Assembly (NCBI RefSeq): GCF_002843355.2 | Contig: NZ_PJAI02000012.1 | Span: 57,283-121,282 of the forward strand | Reading direction: 5' to 3' | Source of the DNA: Colwellia echini | GTDB lineage: Bacteria; Pseudomonadota; Gammaproteobacteria; Enterobacterales; Alteromonadaceae | DNA length: 64,000 bases | Shown here: piece by piece, positions 17,767-26,634 of the stretch | How positions within the stretch are numbered: the first letter of the stretch is position 1 | How the letters are laid out: every line of letters begins with the position of its first letter | Program-made: the position numbers and the translations under genes | The notes under the pieces: generated by a model | The model's database searches: none | What the model was told of the DNA's origin: nothing | What the model saw: only the letters and a program-made list of their open reading frames with translations

Positions 17767-17845
17767 AATTTTTTGCTTAACCTTTGATAAAACTTAAAAT
17801 AAATCTTATAAGGCTAAAGTTTTCTCGCTATATAAGGAGTGAAAA

Positions 17846-18622
17846 CTAGTGAGCAGCGTGACCGTGCTCATCCATTTCTGCAGCTACAGCTTCAGCCGCT
17901 TGAATATCTAATAATTCAATTTCAAATTGTAATACAGCATTACCTGGAATACGTGGTGGGTTACCGTTAGGACCGTACGCTAATTCTGAAGGAATTGTAA
18001 ATTTGTACTTAGAGCCAACAGGCATTAATTGTACACCTTCTGTCCAACCTTGAATTACACGATTAAGTGGGAAAACAGCAGGTTCGTTACGGTCGTATGA
18101 ACTATCAAACGTTTCGCCATTTAAGAAAGTACCTTTGTAATGCACAGTAACAGTATCTTCAGCTGAAGGTTTAGCACCTTCACCTTCAGTTATTACTTCG
18201 TACTGAATACCTGAGTCAGTTACCATAACACCATCTTTTTTAGCATTTTCAGCAAGGAAAGCAACGCCTTCAGCTAAGCTAGCTTCAGAAGCAGCAACTA
18301 ATGCTGCTTGTTGTTTTTCTTTCATACTTGCGTCAAGGTTTTGTAGTAATGCTTGAATTTCTTCTTTTTCGATTACTGATTTACCTTCAATGCTATCTAC
18401 AAAACCACTAATGATTAGTGATTTATCTAGCGATAAACCTAATTTGTCATGCTCTTCTAAATTGCGTTGCATGTACATACCAATTGAGGCACCTAAACCA
18501 TACGATTGTTTTTGAATTTCAGTATCAAGTACTGGCGCTTTTGCTTCTGCAACAACTTCTTCATTACAACCAACAACAGCAAATAATGCTAGGGCTACTA
18601 GGGTAGGTTTAAACAATTTCAT
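17846..18622 (-). CDS. fkpA: FKBP-type peptidyl-prolyl isomerase, Mip/FkpA-like lipoprotein
   Basis: 258 residues. A lipoprotein signal ends at LFAVVGC (Cys19). An N-terminal dimerisation region with a long helix (about 35-125) precedes the FKBP domain (about 140-240), with the signature VTVHYKGTFLNGETFDSS, Trp in VIQGWTEGVQLMPVGSKY and ELAYGPNG. It speeds prolyl isomerisation and acts as a periplasmic chaperone. A histidine-containing tail (EMDEHGHAAH) follows the domain. ATG 18622 follows a GGAG site. Placement next to slyX is as in E. coli. Confidence 0.92.
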   Translation of the reverse strand: MKLFKPTLVALALFAVVGCNEEVVAEAKAPVLDTEIQKQSYGLGASIGMYMQRNLEEHDKLGLSLDKSLIISGFVDSIEGKSVIEKEEIQALLQNLDASMKEKQQAALVAASEASLAEGVAFLAENAKKDGVMVTDSGIQYEVITEGEGAKPSAEDTVTVHYKGTFLNGETFDSSYDRNEPAVFPLNRVIQGWTEGVQLMPVGSKYKFTIPSELAYGPNGNPPRIPGNAVLQFEIELLDIQAAEAVAAEMDEHGHAAH

Positions 18623-18801
18623 TCATATCTCCATTTAATAATGTAATTGGAGTGTTCCCCAATCAAAACATAAAACTGTATTGTTAGCTTACAAATTTAA
18701 ACTTGTCATTTAAGTTGCAAATTTAAGTAAGATAACAGTAAACAATTTCAAAAAAGAACTTATACTAACGATAAATGCCCAAATAAAAAAGTATTAATAT
18801 C

Positions 18802-19785
18802 TTGTTAAATTGTAAATGGATTTTTCCATTAGTCTTATTCACCCTGATCGCTGCCTGCAAGCCCGTAACAGAAGAGCCATTACACCGTTGGCAACTTGCT
18901 GTAGAAGGTGCTTATGCCGGCGATATTTCAAGTAATGCAAAATATGCTGTAGTTTCTTCAATTCATCACGGATTAAGTGTTTGGGATTTAACACAAAATC
19001 AACGACTATATAATTGGGCTCAAGAGCAAGACAGCAGTGATAATTTAGTTCTTGCCATTGATATAAGTGATAATGCAAGTCATGTACTTACCGCTAACCG
19101 AGATAATTTTGCGCTTTGGAATTTAACAACGGGTAAATCTGAAGGCTATTGGCAGGTACGAGAATCTCATATTAGAGATATTGCAGTTAGTAATGGCGGT
19201 GATTACTTACTTATCGGTAAAAGCAATGGCACTGTGGTACATGTTAACGTCGATACTGGCAGACGGTTAGAGTTTTTAGGACACAAAGAAAAAATAAATA
19301 CCGTAGATATGTTACCTAATGGCCGTGTCGCTATGTCAGGCGGTAATGACTTTACCGCTTATGTCTGGGACAGTGTATCTGGACAAGTCATTTATCAATT
19401 TAATCATAATTCACGAGTGTCTAAAGTCGCTTTAGATCCACACGGACGATACGCTTTTTCTGCGGATAGTATGCAAGGCGCTTATCTTTGGGACTTAAAA
19501 ACGGGTAAACGCATCAGTAGTTTACAAGGGACTAAGCGACAAGAAGTATTTAGTTCAGTGAGTTTTTCACCCGACGGTAAAACCTTAATTACAGGCGCTG
19601 CGTCAAGAAAGGTCAGTATTTGGGATATTTCAACCGGTGAACGTCTTTCACATTGGTTTGTTACCCCTAAAGATGCAAATAGACCTACTGGCGCTGTTGT
19701 GTATAGTGTCGCATTTGGCGATAATAACAACCTCTTAACGATTAGCTCATCAGGATATGTTGAATCATGGCCAATCACGAAATAA
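18802..19785 (+). CDS. WD40-repeat lipoprotein
   Basis: 327 residues: a lipoprotein signal (FPLVLFTLIAAC) followed by about seven WD40-type blades, with repeated SVWDLT, ALWNLTTG, AYVWDSVSGQ, AYLWDLKTGK and VSIWDISTGE units, so a beta-propeller held at the envelope, probably a protein-binding scaffold. The only start in frame is TTG 18802 (or ATT 18793); a stop lies at 18784. It is divergent from fkpA and overlaps slyX by 19 bases, so the two are translationally linked. Partner unknown. Confidence 0.75.
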   Translation: MLNCKWIFPLVLFTLIAACKPVTEEPLHRWQLAVEGAYAGDISSNAKYAVVSSIHHGLSVWDLTQNQRLYNWAQEQDSSDNLVLAIDISDNASHVLTANRDNFALWNLTTGKSEGYWQVRESHIRDIAVSNGGDYLLIGKSNGTVVHVNVDTGRRLEFLGHKEKINTVDMLPNGRVAMSGGNDFTAYVWDSVSGQVIYQFNHNSRVSKVALDPHGRYAFSADSMQGAYLWDLKTGKRISSLQGTKRQEVFSSVSFSPDGKTLITGAASRKVSIWDISTGERLSHWFVTPKDANRPTGAVVYSVAFGDNNNLLTISSSGYVESWPITK

Positions 19786-20030
19786 CTTTAAGTGCACACG
19801 GCACTAACACCAATTATGTTCAGCAACTTGAAGATCGTGTTGACGATTTAGAATCGCGCAACGTTTTTCAAGATGATGTAATTGAACAGCTAAGCCAAGA
19901 ACTTGCCGCGCATAACAATCAAATATCGGAATTAAAACAACAATTACAATTAGTCGCGAATCGCTTAAAAGATGCAGGTACTTTATCAAGCGACGCTGAA
20001 GAAGTTGAACCACCACCACCGCATTATTAA
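19767..20030 (+). CDS. slyX: SlyX family protein
   Basis: 87 residues. The central coiled coil (QLEDRVDDLESRNVFQDDVI onward) and the terminal PPPPHY are the hallmarks of SlyX, a small cytoplasmic protein of unknown function found next to slyD/fkpA in gammaproteobacteria. It is about 15 residues longer than E. coli SlyX at the N-terminus. The start lies inside the WD40 gene. Confidence 0.93.
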   Translation: MANHEITLSAHGTNTNYVQQLEDRVDDLESRNVFQDDVIEQLSQELAAHNNQISELKQQLQLVANRLKDAGTLSSDAEEVEPPPPHY

Positions 20031-20199
20031 TCACCGAATAACTCAGTATTTAATAATGATAACCTTTGATGCTTTAAATATTTTCTAAATCCTTATTAAT
20101 TTGAAGCTGTATGAGTTAATTAGAAAGAAGAACAGAGTTGACGCTAGTTAATAAGTACTTCTGATGCCCTAGTTAATTTATACAGCAATAAATAACGTC

Positions 20200-20403
20200 T
20201 TAAGGTTTAAAGACGCCAATAACCTGCTCATGCTCACGCACAACTTTTTCAACATGCTCTTCTGTTTGTACCATTTGCTCGCCACAACTTACACAGGTTA
20301 CTTTTTCAACATTATTTTCTTTGGTTAATGCCATAGTGTCTATAGCTTTACATTTAGGGCAAACTGCGCCAGAAATAAATCTCTTTTTCGATACTTTACT
20401 CAT
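20200..20403 (-). CDS. yheV: YheV family zinc-ribbon protein
   Basis: 67 residues. Two CxxC pairs, CPKC (15-18) and CVSC (37-40), form a zinc ribbon, followed by a charged helix. It matches YheV (DUF2387), a putative metal-binding protein of unknown role, and it lies in the slyX-yheV-yheS order known from E. coli. ATG 20403. Confidence 0.88.
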   Translation of the reverse strand: MSKVSKKRFISGAVCPKCKAIDTMALTKENNVEKVTCVSCGEQMVQTEEHVEKVVREHEQVIGVFKP

Positions 20404-20581
20404 TTTTATCTACTACTTATCTATTAATGTTCAATTATCACTATTTTACCTTGAATAGTGCCCATAGGAAAAGCGACAATGCATCAGCATTTTTTTAGCG
20501 GCACACAAAACGCTTGAATATCATCTCGCCACGCTATATTTATAATGCTTTTTATATTGTTATTTTACCGAGGAATTACCA

Positions 20582-22519
20582 TTGATTATCGCCACAGACC
20601 TAAGTTTAGATAGAGGAGCTAAAAACCTCATTAAGTCATCTAGCTTTACAATTCATCCAAATCATAAAGTTGGTTTAGTGGGTAGTAATGGCTGTGGAAA
20701 ATCATCTTTATTCGCCGCACTTTTAGGTGATTTAGCGCCAGATTCGGGTGATTTGTCTATGCCTACCAGTTGGGATATTGCTACGGTAAAACAAGAAACA
20801 CCGTCGTTAGAGCAAAGCGCGATTGATTACGTCATGGATGGCGATACTGAGTTTCGTCAATTAGAAAAAGAGTTAGAACAAGCACGCCTTACCGAAAATG
20901 GTAACCTTGAAGCAACCATCATTAATAAAATAGACACTATTAACGGTTACAGCTTACCTGCTCGCGCCGGTGAATTATTACATGGTTTAGGCTTTTTACA
21001 ATCACAACTTGATAACCCAGTAAAAGACTTTTCTGGTGGTTGGCGCATGCGCTTAAACTTGGCACAAGCGTTAATATCACGTGCTGATTTATTACTACTT
21101 GATGAACCAACCAACCATTTAGATTTAGACGCGGTAATCTGGTTACAGCGCTGGTTAAAGCGCTTTACTGGTACCTTAGTGCTTATTTCTCATGACCGTG
21201 ATTTTCTTGATACCGTAATTGGTCAAATTCTACATATAGAGCACCAACGCGCCAACTTATACAGCGGTAATTATACGGCCTTTGAGCGTCAACGCAGAGA
21301 GCACTTAGCACAGCAAGATGCGCAATATCAAAAGCAGCAAAAAGAAGCAGCACACCTGACGGCTTTTGTTGATCGTTTTCGCGCAAAAGCCAGTAAAGCA
21401 AAGCAAGCGCAAAGCCGTTTAAAACGTTTAGAGAAATTACCTGATTTAGCGCCAGCCCATGTTGATAGCCAATTTACCTTTAGTTTTGAAGAACCAGAAA
21501 GCTTGCCCTACCCGCTATTATCATTAACCGAAAGCCAGTGTGGGTACGCTAAATCTGCCAAAGGTGAGCAAACTATTATTTTAGATGATGTTGGTTTAAC
21601 TTTAGTGCCTGGTAGTCGTATTGGCTTACTCGGTAGAAACGGCGCGGGTAAATCGACCTTAATTAAATCACTCGCTGGTGAAATTGCCCTGCTTAATGGC
21701 GAACGTTACTGTGCTCAAGAATTAAAAGTCGGATATTTCTCGCAACATCAATTAGAACAATTACATGCGCCATCAAGCCCTGTTGATCATATTTTGCGCG
21801 CTAAACCTGAGTTAGGTGAACCGCAAGCACGTACTTTTTTAGGTAAGTTTGGTTTTAGTGGTGATCAAGCATTGTCACAAGTCGCAACCATGTCTGGTGG
21901 TGAAAAAGCGCGTTTAGTTTTAGCATTAATCGTTTTAGAGAAACCACAATTACTTCTACTCGATGAACCAACCAACCATTTAGATTTAGAAATGCGCCAA
22001 GCGTTAGTTATGGCTTTACAAGACTTTGGTGGGGCAATCATTTTAATTGCTCATGATAGGTTTTTATTAGAGTCTTGTGTTGATGAGTTTTATCTTGTTG
22101 CTAACGGTCGTGTAAGTGATTTTAGTGGCGATATTGATGATTATCAACAATGGCTGAACGATGATAAAAAACAAACCGTAAAATCAGTAAAAGCTGAACA
22201 ACAAGGTAGTGACATTGGCAATGATAAAGGCTTAGACAAAAAACAACTACGCCAACAACAAGCCGAACTAAGAAAAAAAGCCGCACCACTGCGCAAAGAA
22301 GCCGATAAATTAGAGAAAAAGATCAATCAATGGCAAGCAGAAATAACCGCTATTGAAGTGTTACTAAGCGATACAGAACTTTATCAGGCGGAGCGCAAAA
22401 CAGAGTTAACTGACTTATTAAAAAAACAGGCAGAATTAAAAAGTGACCTTGAAGAAAATGAAATGGTCTGGCTTGAGCTTGCTGAAGAAATAGAAGAGAT
22501 AATGTCTGATCCTGAATAA
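20582..22519 (+). CDS. yheS: ABC-F ATPase YheS
   Basis: 645 residues, soluble. Two ATP-binding cassettes: Walker A GSNGCGKSS and GRNGAGKST, signatures SGGWRMR and SGGEKAR, and paired LLLDEPTNHLDL Walker B motifs. The linker and a C-terminal charged coiled coil (about 540-640) are as in YheS. ABC-F proteins bind ribosomes in the E site region and help stalled translation; none transports. The start is TTG 20582 with GAGGA 8 bases before it; no ATG is better placed. Potassium-efflux genes kefB/kefG, which accompany it in E. coli, are absent. Confidence 0.93.
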   Translation: MIIATDLSLDRGAKNLIKSSSFTIHPNHKVGLVGSNGCGKSSLFAALLGDLAPDSGDLSMPTSWDIATVKQETPSLEQSAIDYVMDGDTEFRQLEKELEQARLTENGNLEATIINKIDTINGYSLPARAGELLHGLGFLQSQLDNPVKDFSGGWRMRLNLAQALISRADLLLLDEPTNHLDLDAVIWLQRWLKRFTGTLVLISHDRDFLDTVIGQILHIEHQRANLYSGNYTAFERQRREHLAQQDAQYQKQQKEAAHLTAFVDRFRAKASKAKQAQSRLKRLEKLPDLAPAHVDSQFTFSFEEPESLPYPLLSLTESQCGYAKSAKGEQTIILDDVGLTLVPGSRIGLLGRNGAGKSTLIKSLAGEIALLNGERYCAQELKVGYFSQHQLEQLHAPSSPVDHILRAKPELGEPQARTFLGKFGFSGDQALSQVATMSGGEKARLVLALIVLEKPQLLLLDEPTNHLDLEMRQALVMALQDFGGAIILIAHDRFLLESCVDEFYLVANGRVSDFSGDIDDYQQWLNDDKKQTVKSVKAEQQGSDIGNDKGLDKKQLRQQQAELRKKAAPLRKEADKLEKKINQWQAEITAIEVLLSDTELYQAERKTELTDLLKKQAELKSDLEENEMVWLELAEEIEEIMSDPE

Positions 22520-22588
22520 TACTCACCTATACTAATGAAAGTACTGAACAAAAATAAAATGAAACACAAAACACCAAGAGGAAATATT

Positions 22589-23341
22589 ATGAACACTAAA
22601 ATAGTATTGTTTACTTTAACACTACTTTGCACAGCACTAAGCAGTTTCTCTGTGTTAAGCCAAAACTATAGCCTTGATCAAGGTATTTATGAGTTAAATC
22701 GTGGTGAATTTCACGCCGCAATTGCGCAATTCGAGCCATTAGTTGCAGAAGGTTATGCACCGGCACAATACCAAATGGGCTTAATTTATCAAAATGGTTA
22801 TGGGGTTTCTAAAGACGGTGCCAAAGCTATTGAATTATTCACTCTAGCCGCAGATCAAAATAACCCTGACGCACAATTTGAATTATCGCTTTATTACAGT
22901 AGTGGTAAATTTATCAAACAAGACCTAAAGAAAGCGTTTGAATTAACTCATAAAGCCGCTAAAAAAGACATACTCAGCGCACAATTTAATTTAGCGGTAA
23001 TGTACGCTAATGGTTTAGGCGTAGAGCAAGATGATTTTAAAGCATCGCGCTGGTACAAAAGTGCAGCAAATCAAAACTATGCTTTGGCACAATATAACTT
23101 AGCGTTACTTTATAGTGAAGGTAAAGGCGTCGAAAAAAGTAAAGACTTATCATTTATTTGGAATACCATTGCAGCTTGGAATGGCTACCCAAATGCAGAA
23201 ACAAGCCGAAAAATAGATGCTCGCGATATGTCACAAAGAATGATTGAAGAAAATACTCAAAAAGCAACCAAGCTTTACCACAAAATGGTTGCTGAACAAG
23301 AGAATGCAGCAAGACTAGCCGAAGCAGAGCTCTTATATTAA
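22589..23341 (+). CDS. periplasmic Sel1/TPR-repeat protein
   Basis: 250 residues with a signal peptide (MNTKIVLFTLTLLCTALSSF). At least four Sel1-like repeats follow (APAQYQMGLIYQNGYGVSKD, NPDAQFELSLYYSSGKFIKQ, ILSAQFNLAVMYANGLGVEQ, YALAQYNLALLYSEGKGVEK), forming an alpha-solenoid for protein contact. ATG 22589 with AAGAGGAAATATT is chosen over 22535, which would bury the signal peptide. It follows yheS by 69 bases. Confidence 0.85.
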   Translation: MNTKIVLFTLTLLCTALSSFSVLSQNYSLDQGIYELNRGEFHAAIAQFEPLVAEGYAPAQYQMGLIYQNGYGVSKDGAKAIELFTLAADQNNPDAQFELSLYYSSGKFIKQDLKKAFELTHKAAKKDILSAQFNLAVMYANGLGVEQDDFKASRWYKSAANQNYALAQYNLALLYSEGKGVEKSKDLSFIWNTIAAWNGYPNAETSRKIDARDMSQRMIEENTQKATKLYHKMVAEQENAARLAEAELLY

Positions 23342-23437
23342 TCGGTTCTTGAATTCATATATTAATCGATTATTATATTAAAAATAGCAAGTGTTAAAAC
23401 AGTCGATGCCTCTAGGGTGAAAGAACTAGCATTAATG

Positions 23438-23451
23438 TTGATCTACATCAG
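23438..23451 (+). promoter_or_regulatory. FNR-type box upstream of the DUF3149 gene
   Basis: TTGATCTACATCAG fits TTGAT-N4-ATCAA at 9 of 10 defined positions. A TACACT hexamer at 23475-23480 would place the box near -41.5, typical of FNR activation. A TATATA at 23483 is an alternative -10. Confidence 0.5.
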
Positions 23452-23517
23452 GTAAATGAATGAGTTACTTAGTTACACTGAATATATAAATTTATTCAAA
23501 CACTAACGGAGCTCATC

Positions 23518-23646
23518 ATGAACCTATTATCTATGCTAACCAACGATCCTGTTGTAATGTTCGCTTTTGGTGGTATCGCTATAATGCTCGGTATTTGCAC
23601 CTTTTATGTGTATTACTTTATGTCGCATATCAAAAACAACCAATAA
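23518..23646 (+). CDS. DUF3149-type single-helix membrane protein
   Basis: 42 residues: MNLLSMLTNDPVVMFAFGGI followed by AIMLGICTFYVYYFMSHIKN and NQ. One transmembrane helix with a short basic tail. It resembles the DUF3149 miniproteins; function unknown, possibly a small subunit or stabiliser of a membrane complex. ATG 23518 follows CTAACGGAGCTCATC, an excellent ribosome site. An FNR-type box lies upstream, so oxygen-dependent expression is possible. An inverted repeat TAGCCATATT (23658-23694) without T-run follows. Confidence 0.75.
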   Translation: MNLLSMLTNDPVVMFAFGGIAIMLGICTFYVYYFMSHIKNNQ

Positions 23647-23823
23647 AAAATATAGCCTAGCCATATTCATCTATATCACCGATAAATATGGCTAACTAAT
23701 CGCTTCGCTTTAACTAATTAACCTTAGCAGGGATTAATTATTGAGAATACATTGGGTATTTTGTCATTCAGCGTTACAATCGATGCTAATACTAGTCCCA
23801 TTAATTAAGTGTAAACCCTCCAT

Positions 23824-24060
23824 ATGATCATCCCTTTAGAACAACTATCTTCTGAAACCTTAGCCGCTATTATTGAAGATTTTATTTTACGAGAAGGTAC
23901 CGAATACGGCGCAGAAGATGTAAGTAAAAAAGATAAGATATTTCAAGTTAAACAGCAACTTGAGCAAGGCAAAGCGGTTTTGGTTTATTCTGAATTACAC
24001 GAAAGCGTAAATATTTTACCCAGTGATCAGTTTCAAGCAGGTATGGAAGAGCAAGAGTAA
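23824..24060 (+). CDS. yheU: YheU family protein
   Basis: 78 residues, matching E. coli YheU closely: MIIPLEQLSSETL, FILREGTEYG, GKAVLVYSELHESVNI. Small cytoplasmic protein of unknown function (UPF0270), normally in the yheS-yheT-yheU cluster; yheT is missing here. A weak hairpin follows its stop. Confidence 0.93.
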   Translation: MIIPLEQLSSETLAAIIEDFILREGTEYGAEDVSKKDKIFQVKQQLEQGKAVLVYSELHESVNILPSDQFQAGMEEQE

Positions 24061-24083
24061 AAACCAGTATTTAGCACTGGTTT
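24061..24083. terminator. hairpin between yheU and cysQ
   Basis: AAACCAGT (24061-24068) pairs with ACTGGTTT (24076-24083), directly after the yheU stop and before the convergent cysQ stop. T-run is short. Confidence 0.55.
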
Positions 24084-24096
24084 ATCTATTGGCGAA

Positions 24097-24918
24097 TTAA
24101 CCGTATATTTTTCTATGCGGTTTAATAATTTGTTGCCAAGGAATATCTCTAGAACCTAAACTGACAAAATCAGGGTTAAGTAAACTTTCACGTTTATTAT
24201 AACTAAGCGGGTTAAACTCGCTGTCAATAATATTACCGCCAGCTTGCTCTAAAATACATTGGCTAGCGCCTGTGTCCCACTCGCCGGTAACACCAACACG
24301 TAAATAACAATCGGCACCACCTTCCGCAATAAGACAATTTTTTAATGAACAACTGCCTAAAGCAACATGGTCATAATCAAAGTCATCATTCAGATATTGC
24401 CCCATTAGAGCTAACTGCTGACGACGACTTATTGCTACTTTGATACGGCGCTTTTCTTCATATTTTGCAACCTTTATGGCGTGGCTGGCTTCAAAGTTTT
24501 CTTTAAAAGCGCCGAGGTTGGTTTGCCCGTAATAAGTTAGACCATGATCAGGTGCATGAATAACCCCTATAGTTGGCCAGCCATTTTCAACCAATGCAAT
24601 ATTCACCGCAAAGTCGCCGCTGCCAATAATAAATTCACCTGTGCCATCAATGGGATCAAGCAACCAATATCGAGACCAATCTTTACGCTCACTTAACCCT
24701 ACAGCACCAACTTCTTCTGAAATAATAGGAATATCTGGCGTTAGTGTTCGCAATTGATCCATTATAATATCATTGGCGGCAATGTCAGCACTGGTTACTG
24801 GGCTTTCATCAGCTTTTGTCACTTGCGTATAGTTACCTTGGCGATAATACTTCATTACTTCTACACCTGCTTTTTTAGCGCTCTGCAAAGCAATGTTTAG
24901 TAAGTTTTCTTGGCTCAT
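24097..24918 (-). CDS. cysQ: 3'(2'),5'-bisphosphate nucleotidase CysQ
   Basis: 273 residues of the inositol-monophosphatase-like, lithium-sensitive family. It removes the 3'-phosphate from PAP/PAPS left by sulfate assimilation. Metal ligands are visible in SEEVGAV, WLLDPIDGTGEFI and GEWDTGASQCILEQAGG. Cytoplasmic, often at the membrane. It lies downstream of nudE on the same strand as in E. coli relatives, 172 bases away with a hairpin between. Confidence 0.93.
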   Translation of the reverse strand: MSQENLLNIALQSAKKAGVEVMKYYRQGNYTQVTKADESPVTSADIAANDIIMDQLRTLTPDIPIISEEVGAVGLSERKDWSRYWLLDPIDGTGEFIIGSGDFAVNIALVENGWPTIGVIHAPDHGLTYYGQTNLGAFKENFEASHAIKVAKYEEKRRIKVAISRRQQLALMGQYLNDDFDYDHVALGSCSLKNCLIAEGGADCYLRVGVTGEWDTGASQCILEQAGGNIIDSEFNPLSYNKRESLLNPDFVSLGSRDIPWQQIIKPHRKIYG

Positions 24919-25059
24919 ATTTATATTCCGCCCATTTTTATTTAATCTTTGTGAGTTATTATCAAAATTAAGGCTTGTTCAATTTTTGAAAAATAACTAC
25001 TTAAAATAACGTTATGAAAGTAGTTCGTAAAAACAGTTCATGAGGTAACGTTGTGAAAG

Positions 25060-25080
25060 GCTAGCTCAGCAAAAGCTAGC
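25060..25080 (-). terminator. hairpin between nudE and cysQ
   Basis: GCTAGCT (25060-25066) and AGCTAGC (25074-25080) pair just past the nudE stop; only CTTTC follows on the minus strand, so termination may be partial. Confidence 0.4.
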
Positions 25081-25090
25081 AGATGTAATA

Positions 25091-25642
25091 CTAATCTTGC
25101 AGGAAATCACGCAATAACATTAATGCAGCAATACTACGTGCTTCAGTAAAATCTTCCTGCTGTAATAGTTCTTTATAGTCTTTAATTGACCAAGTTACCA
25201 CCTCGAGTGGCTCTGGTTCATCACCTTCTAATACAGAACAGTATAGATCTGTTGCTAAAAATATTGTCATTTTGGCGTTAAAAAAAGCTGGAGCCATCAT
25301 CAACTCAGACAGTTTATGTAATTGCTTACAGCCAAAACCAATTTCTTCTTGTAGTTCTCTATTGGCTGCATGCTCAGCTGACTCGCCAATATCAATAAGG
25401 CCTTTAGGAAAACCCAGCAAATAACTGTGCGTACCTGCACAGTATTCACGCACCAACATTAAAGTATCATCATCAACCATCGGCACTATCATTACTGCGC
25501 CACGCCCGCTGCCCATCATACGCTCGTATTGGCGTTGCTCACCATTACTAAACGTTAAATCTATTTGTTCAATACCAAATAGTGCACTTTTAGCAACTTG
25601 CTTTCGATGAGTTATTATTGGCAATTGGTTTTTATTAGGCAT
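25091..25642 (-). CDS. nudE: ADP compounds hydrolase NudE
   Basis: 183 residues with the Nudix box GLIDIGESAEHAANRELQEE followed by IG, i.e. G-x5-E-x7-REUxEExGU. It hydrolyses ADP-ribose, NADH and Ap3A-type nucleotides to AMP plus a phosphosugar. Divergent from yrfG as in E. coli, which supports NudE over other Nudix enzymes. Confidence 0.92.
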   Translation of the reverse strand: MPNKNQLPIITHRKQVAKSALFGIEQIDLTFSNGEQRQYERMMGSGRGAVMIVPMVDDDTLMLVREYCAGTHSYLLGFPKGLIDIGESAEHAANRELQEEIGFGCKQLHKLSELMMAPAFFNAKMTIFLATDLYCSVLEGDEPEPLEVVTWSIKDYKELLQQEDFTEARSIAALMLLRDFLQD

Positions 25643-25781
25643 AATACAAACTACATTTGTTCATTATTTTTCGCTGAGTTATCACTATAATGCCACGATA
25701 AAGAATACTTTTGGAATAGCTAAATGGTAATATTTATCTGTATTAATCTGGTCTAAACATTTTTCATGAGGTTTGTCGTCA

Positions 25782-26447
25782 ATGACGAATATTAATTGGT
25801 CAAAAATAAACACAGTTCTTCTTGATATGGACGGTACATTACTCGACCTTAATTTCGATACTGAATTTTGGTTGGAGCACATTCCTGACATTATCGCCCA
25901 AAAAAATAAGATCAGCTTACAGCAAGCAAAATCAGAAATGATGCAAAAATATGGCGCTGTTCAGGGTAAAATAGAATGGTATTGTTTAGACTATTGGCAA
26001 AAAGAATTAAACTTACCAATCCTCGAACTAAAACAGGAGCTAAGTCACTTAATAAAAATTAGAGATGACGTAATCCCTTTTTTAGACACGCTCAAAGCAG
26101 CAGGGAAAAGAATAGTTTTAGTAACCAATGCTCACCCAGATTCACTCAGTTTAAAAATTGAAAAAACACAGTTAGATTTACATATCAGTGAATTAATATC
26201 TTGTCATATTTTTGGTGTAACCAAAGAATGCCAAACGTTATGGCAACAATTACAAAGTACGCTTAATTTTGATAAACACTCAACCTTATTTGTTGATGAT
26301 TCGCAGCAAGTTTTATTGGCAGCTCAAGAGTTTGGTATTAAGTACATTATGGCGGTGGCTAACCCCAATAGTACTATTCCTGCAAAGAACATTGACGGTT
26401 TTACCAATGTTCTTGACTATAGAAGCTTATTATCTGAAATTGAATAG
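25782..26447 (+). CDS. yrfG: GMP/IMP nucleotidase YrfG (HAD family)
   Basis: 221 residues of the HAD phosphatase superfamily. Motif I is LLDMDGTLLDL, motif II VTNAHP, and motif IV LFVDDSQQVL; the phrase EWYCLDYWQKEL is characteristic of YrfG. It dephosphorylates purine monophosphates such as GMP and IMP. ATG 25782 is preferred over TTG 25773 because GAGG at 25768 is at a proper distance only for the ATG. Head-to-head with nudE. Confidence 0.92.
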   Translation: MTNINWSKINTVLLDMDGTLLDLNFDTEFWLEHIPDIIAQKNKISLQQAKSEMMQKYGAVQGKIEWYCLDYWQKELNLPILELKQELSHLIKIRDDVIPFLDTLKAAGKRIVLVTNAHPDSLSLKIEKTQLDLHISELISCHIFGVTKECQTLWQQLQSTLNFDKHSTLFVDDSQQVLLAAQEFGIKYIMAVANPNSTIPAKNIDGFTNVLDYRSLLSEIE

Positions 26448-26520
26448 AAATACATAACGATAGTATTTACACGTATAATCCAAATTCAAAAAGCGAAAAT
26501 TACTGCCATATAAAAGAAGT

Positions 26521-26600
26521 TACGGCTTCGCTTTCTCGTATTGGACTACGAATAATTAAAACGATTGTAGATGCGCTAGTACAAATAGTTGATATTGTTA
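26521..26600 (-). repeat. dispersed intergenic repeat, copy A
   Basis: GGCTTCGCTTT, then ACTACGAATAATTAAAACGA, ATTGTAGA and TTGATATTGT match, in order and spacing, the complement of 34930-35000. It fills the gap between yrfG and the DUF1704 gene. No coding capacity. Confidence 0.45.
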
Positions 26601-26612
26601 TACTTTACAATT

Positions 26613-26634
26613 TCATTATCCCGAGTTCAGGTTA
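26613..26634. repeat. 22-bp dispersed repeat, copy 2
   Basis: Matches 1749-1770 at 21 of 22 positions; directly abuts the stop of the DUF1704 gene. Confidence 0.4.
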
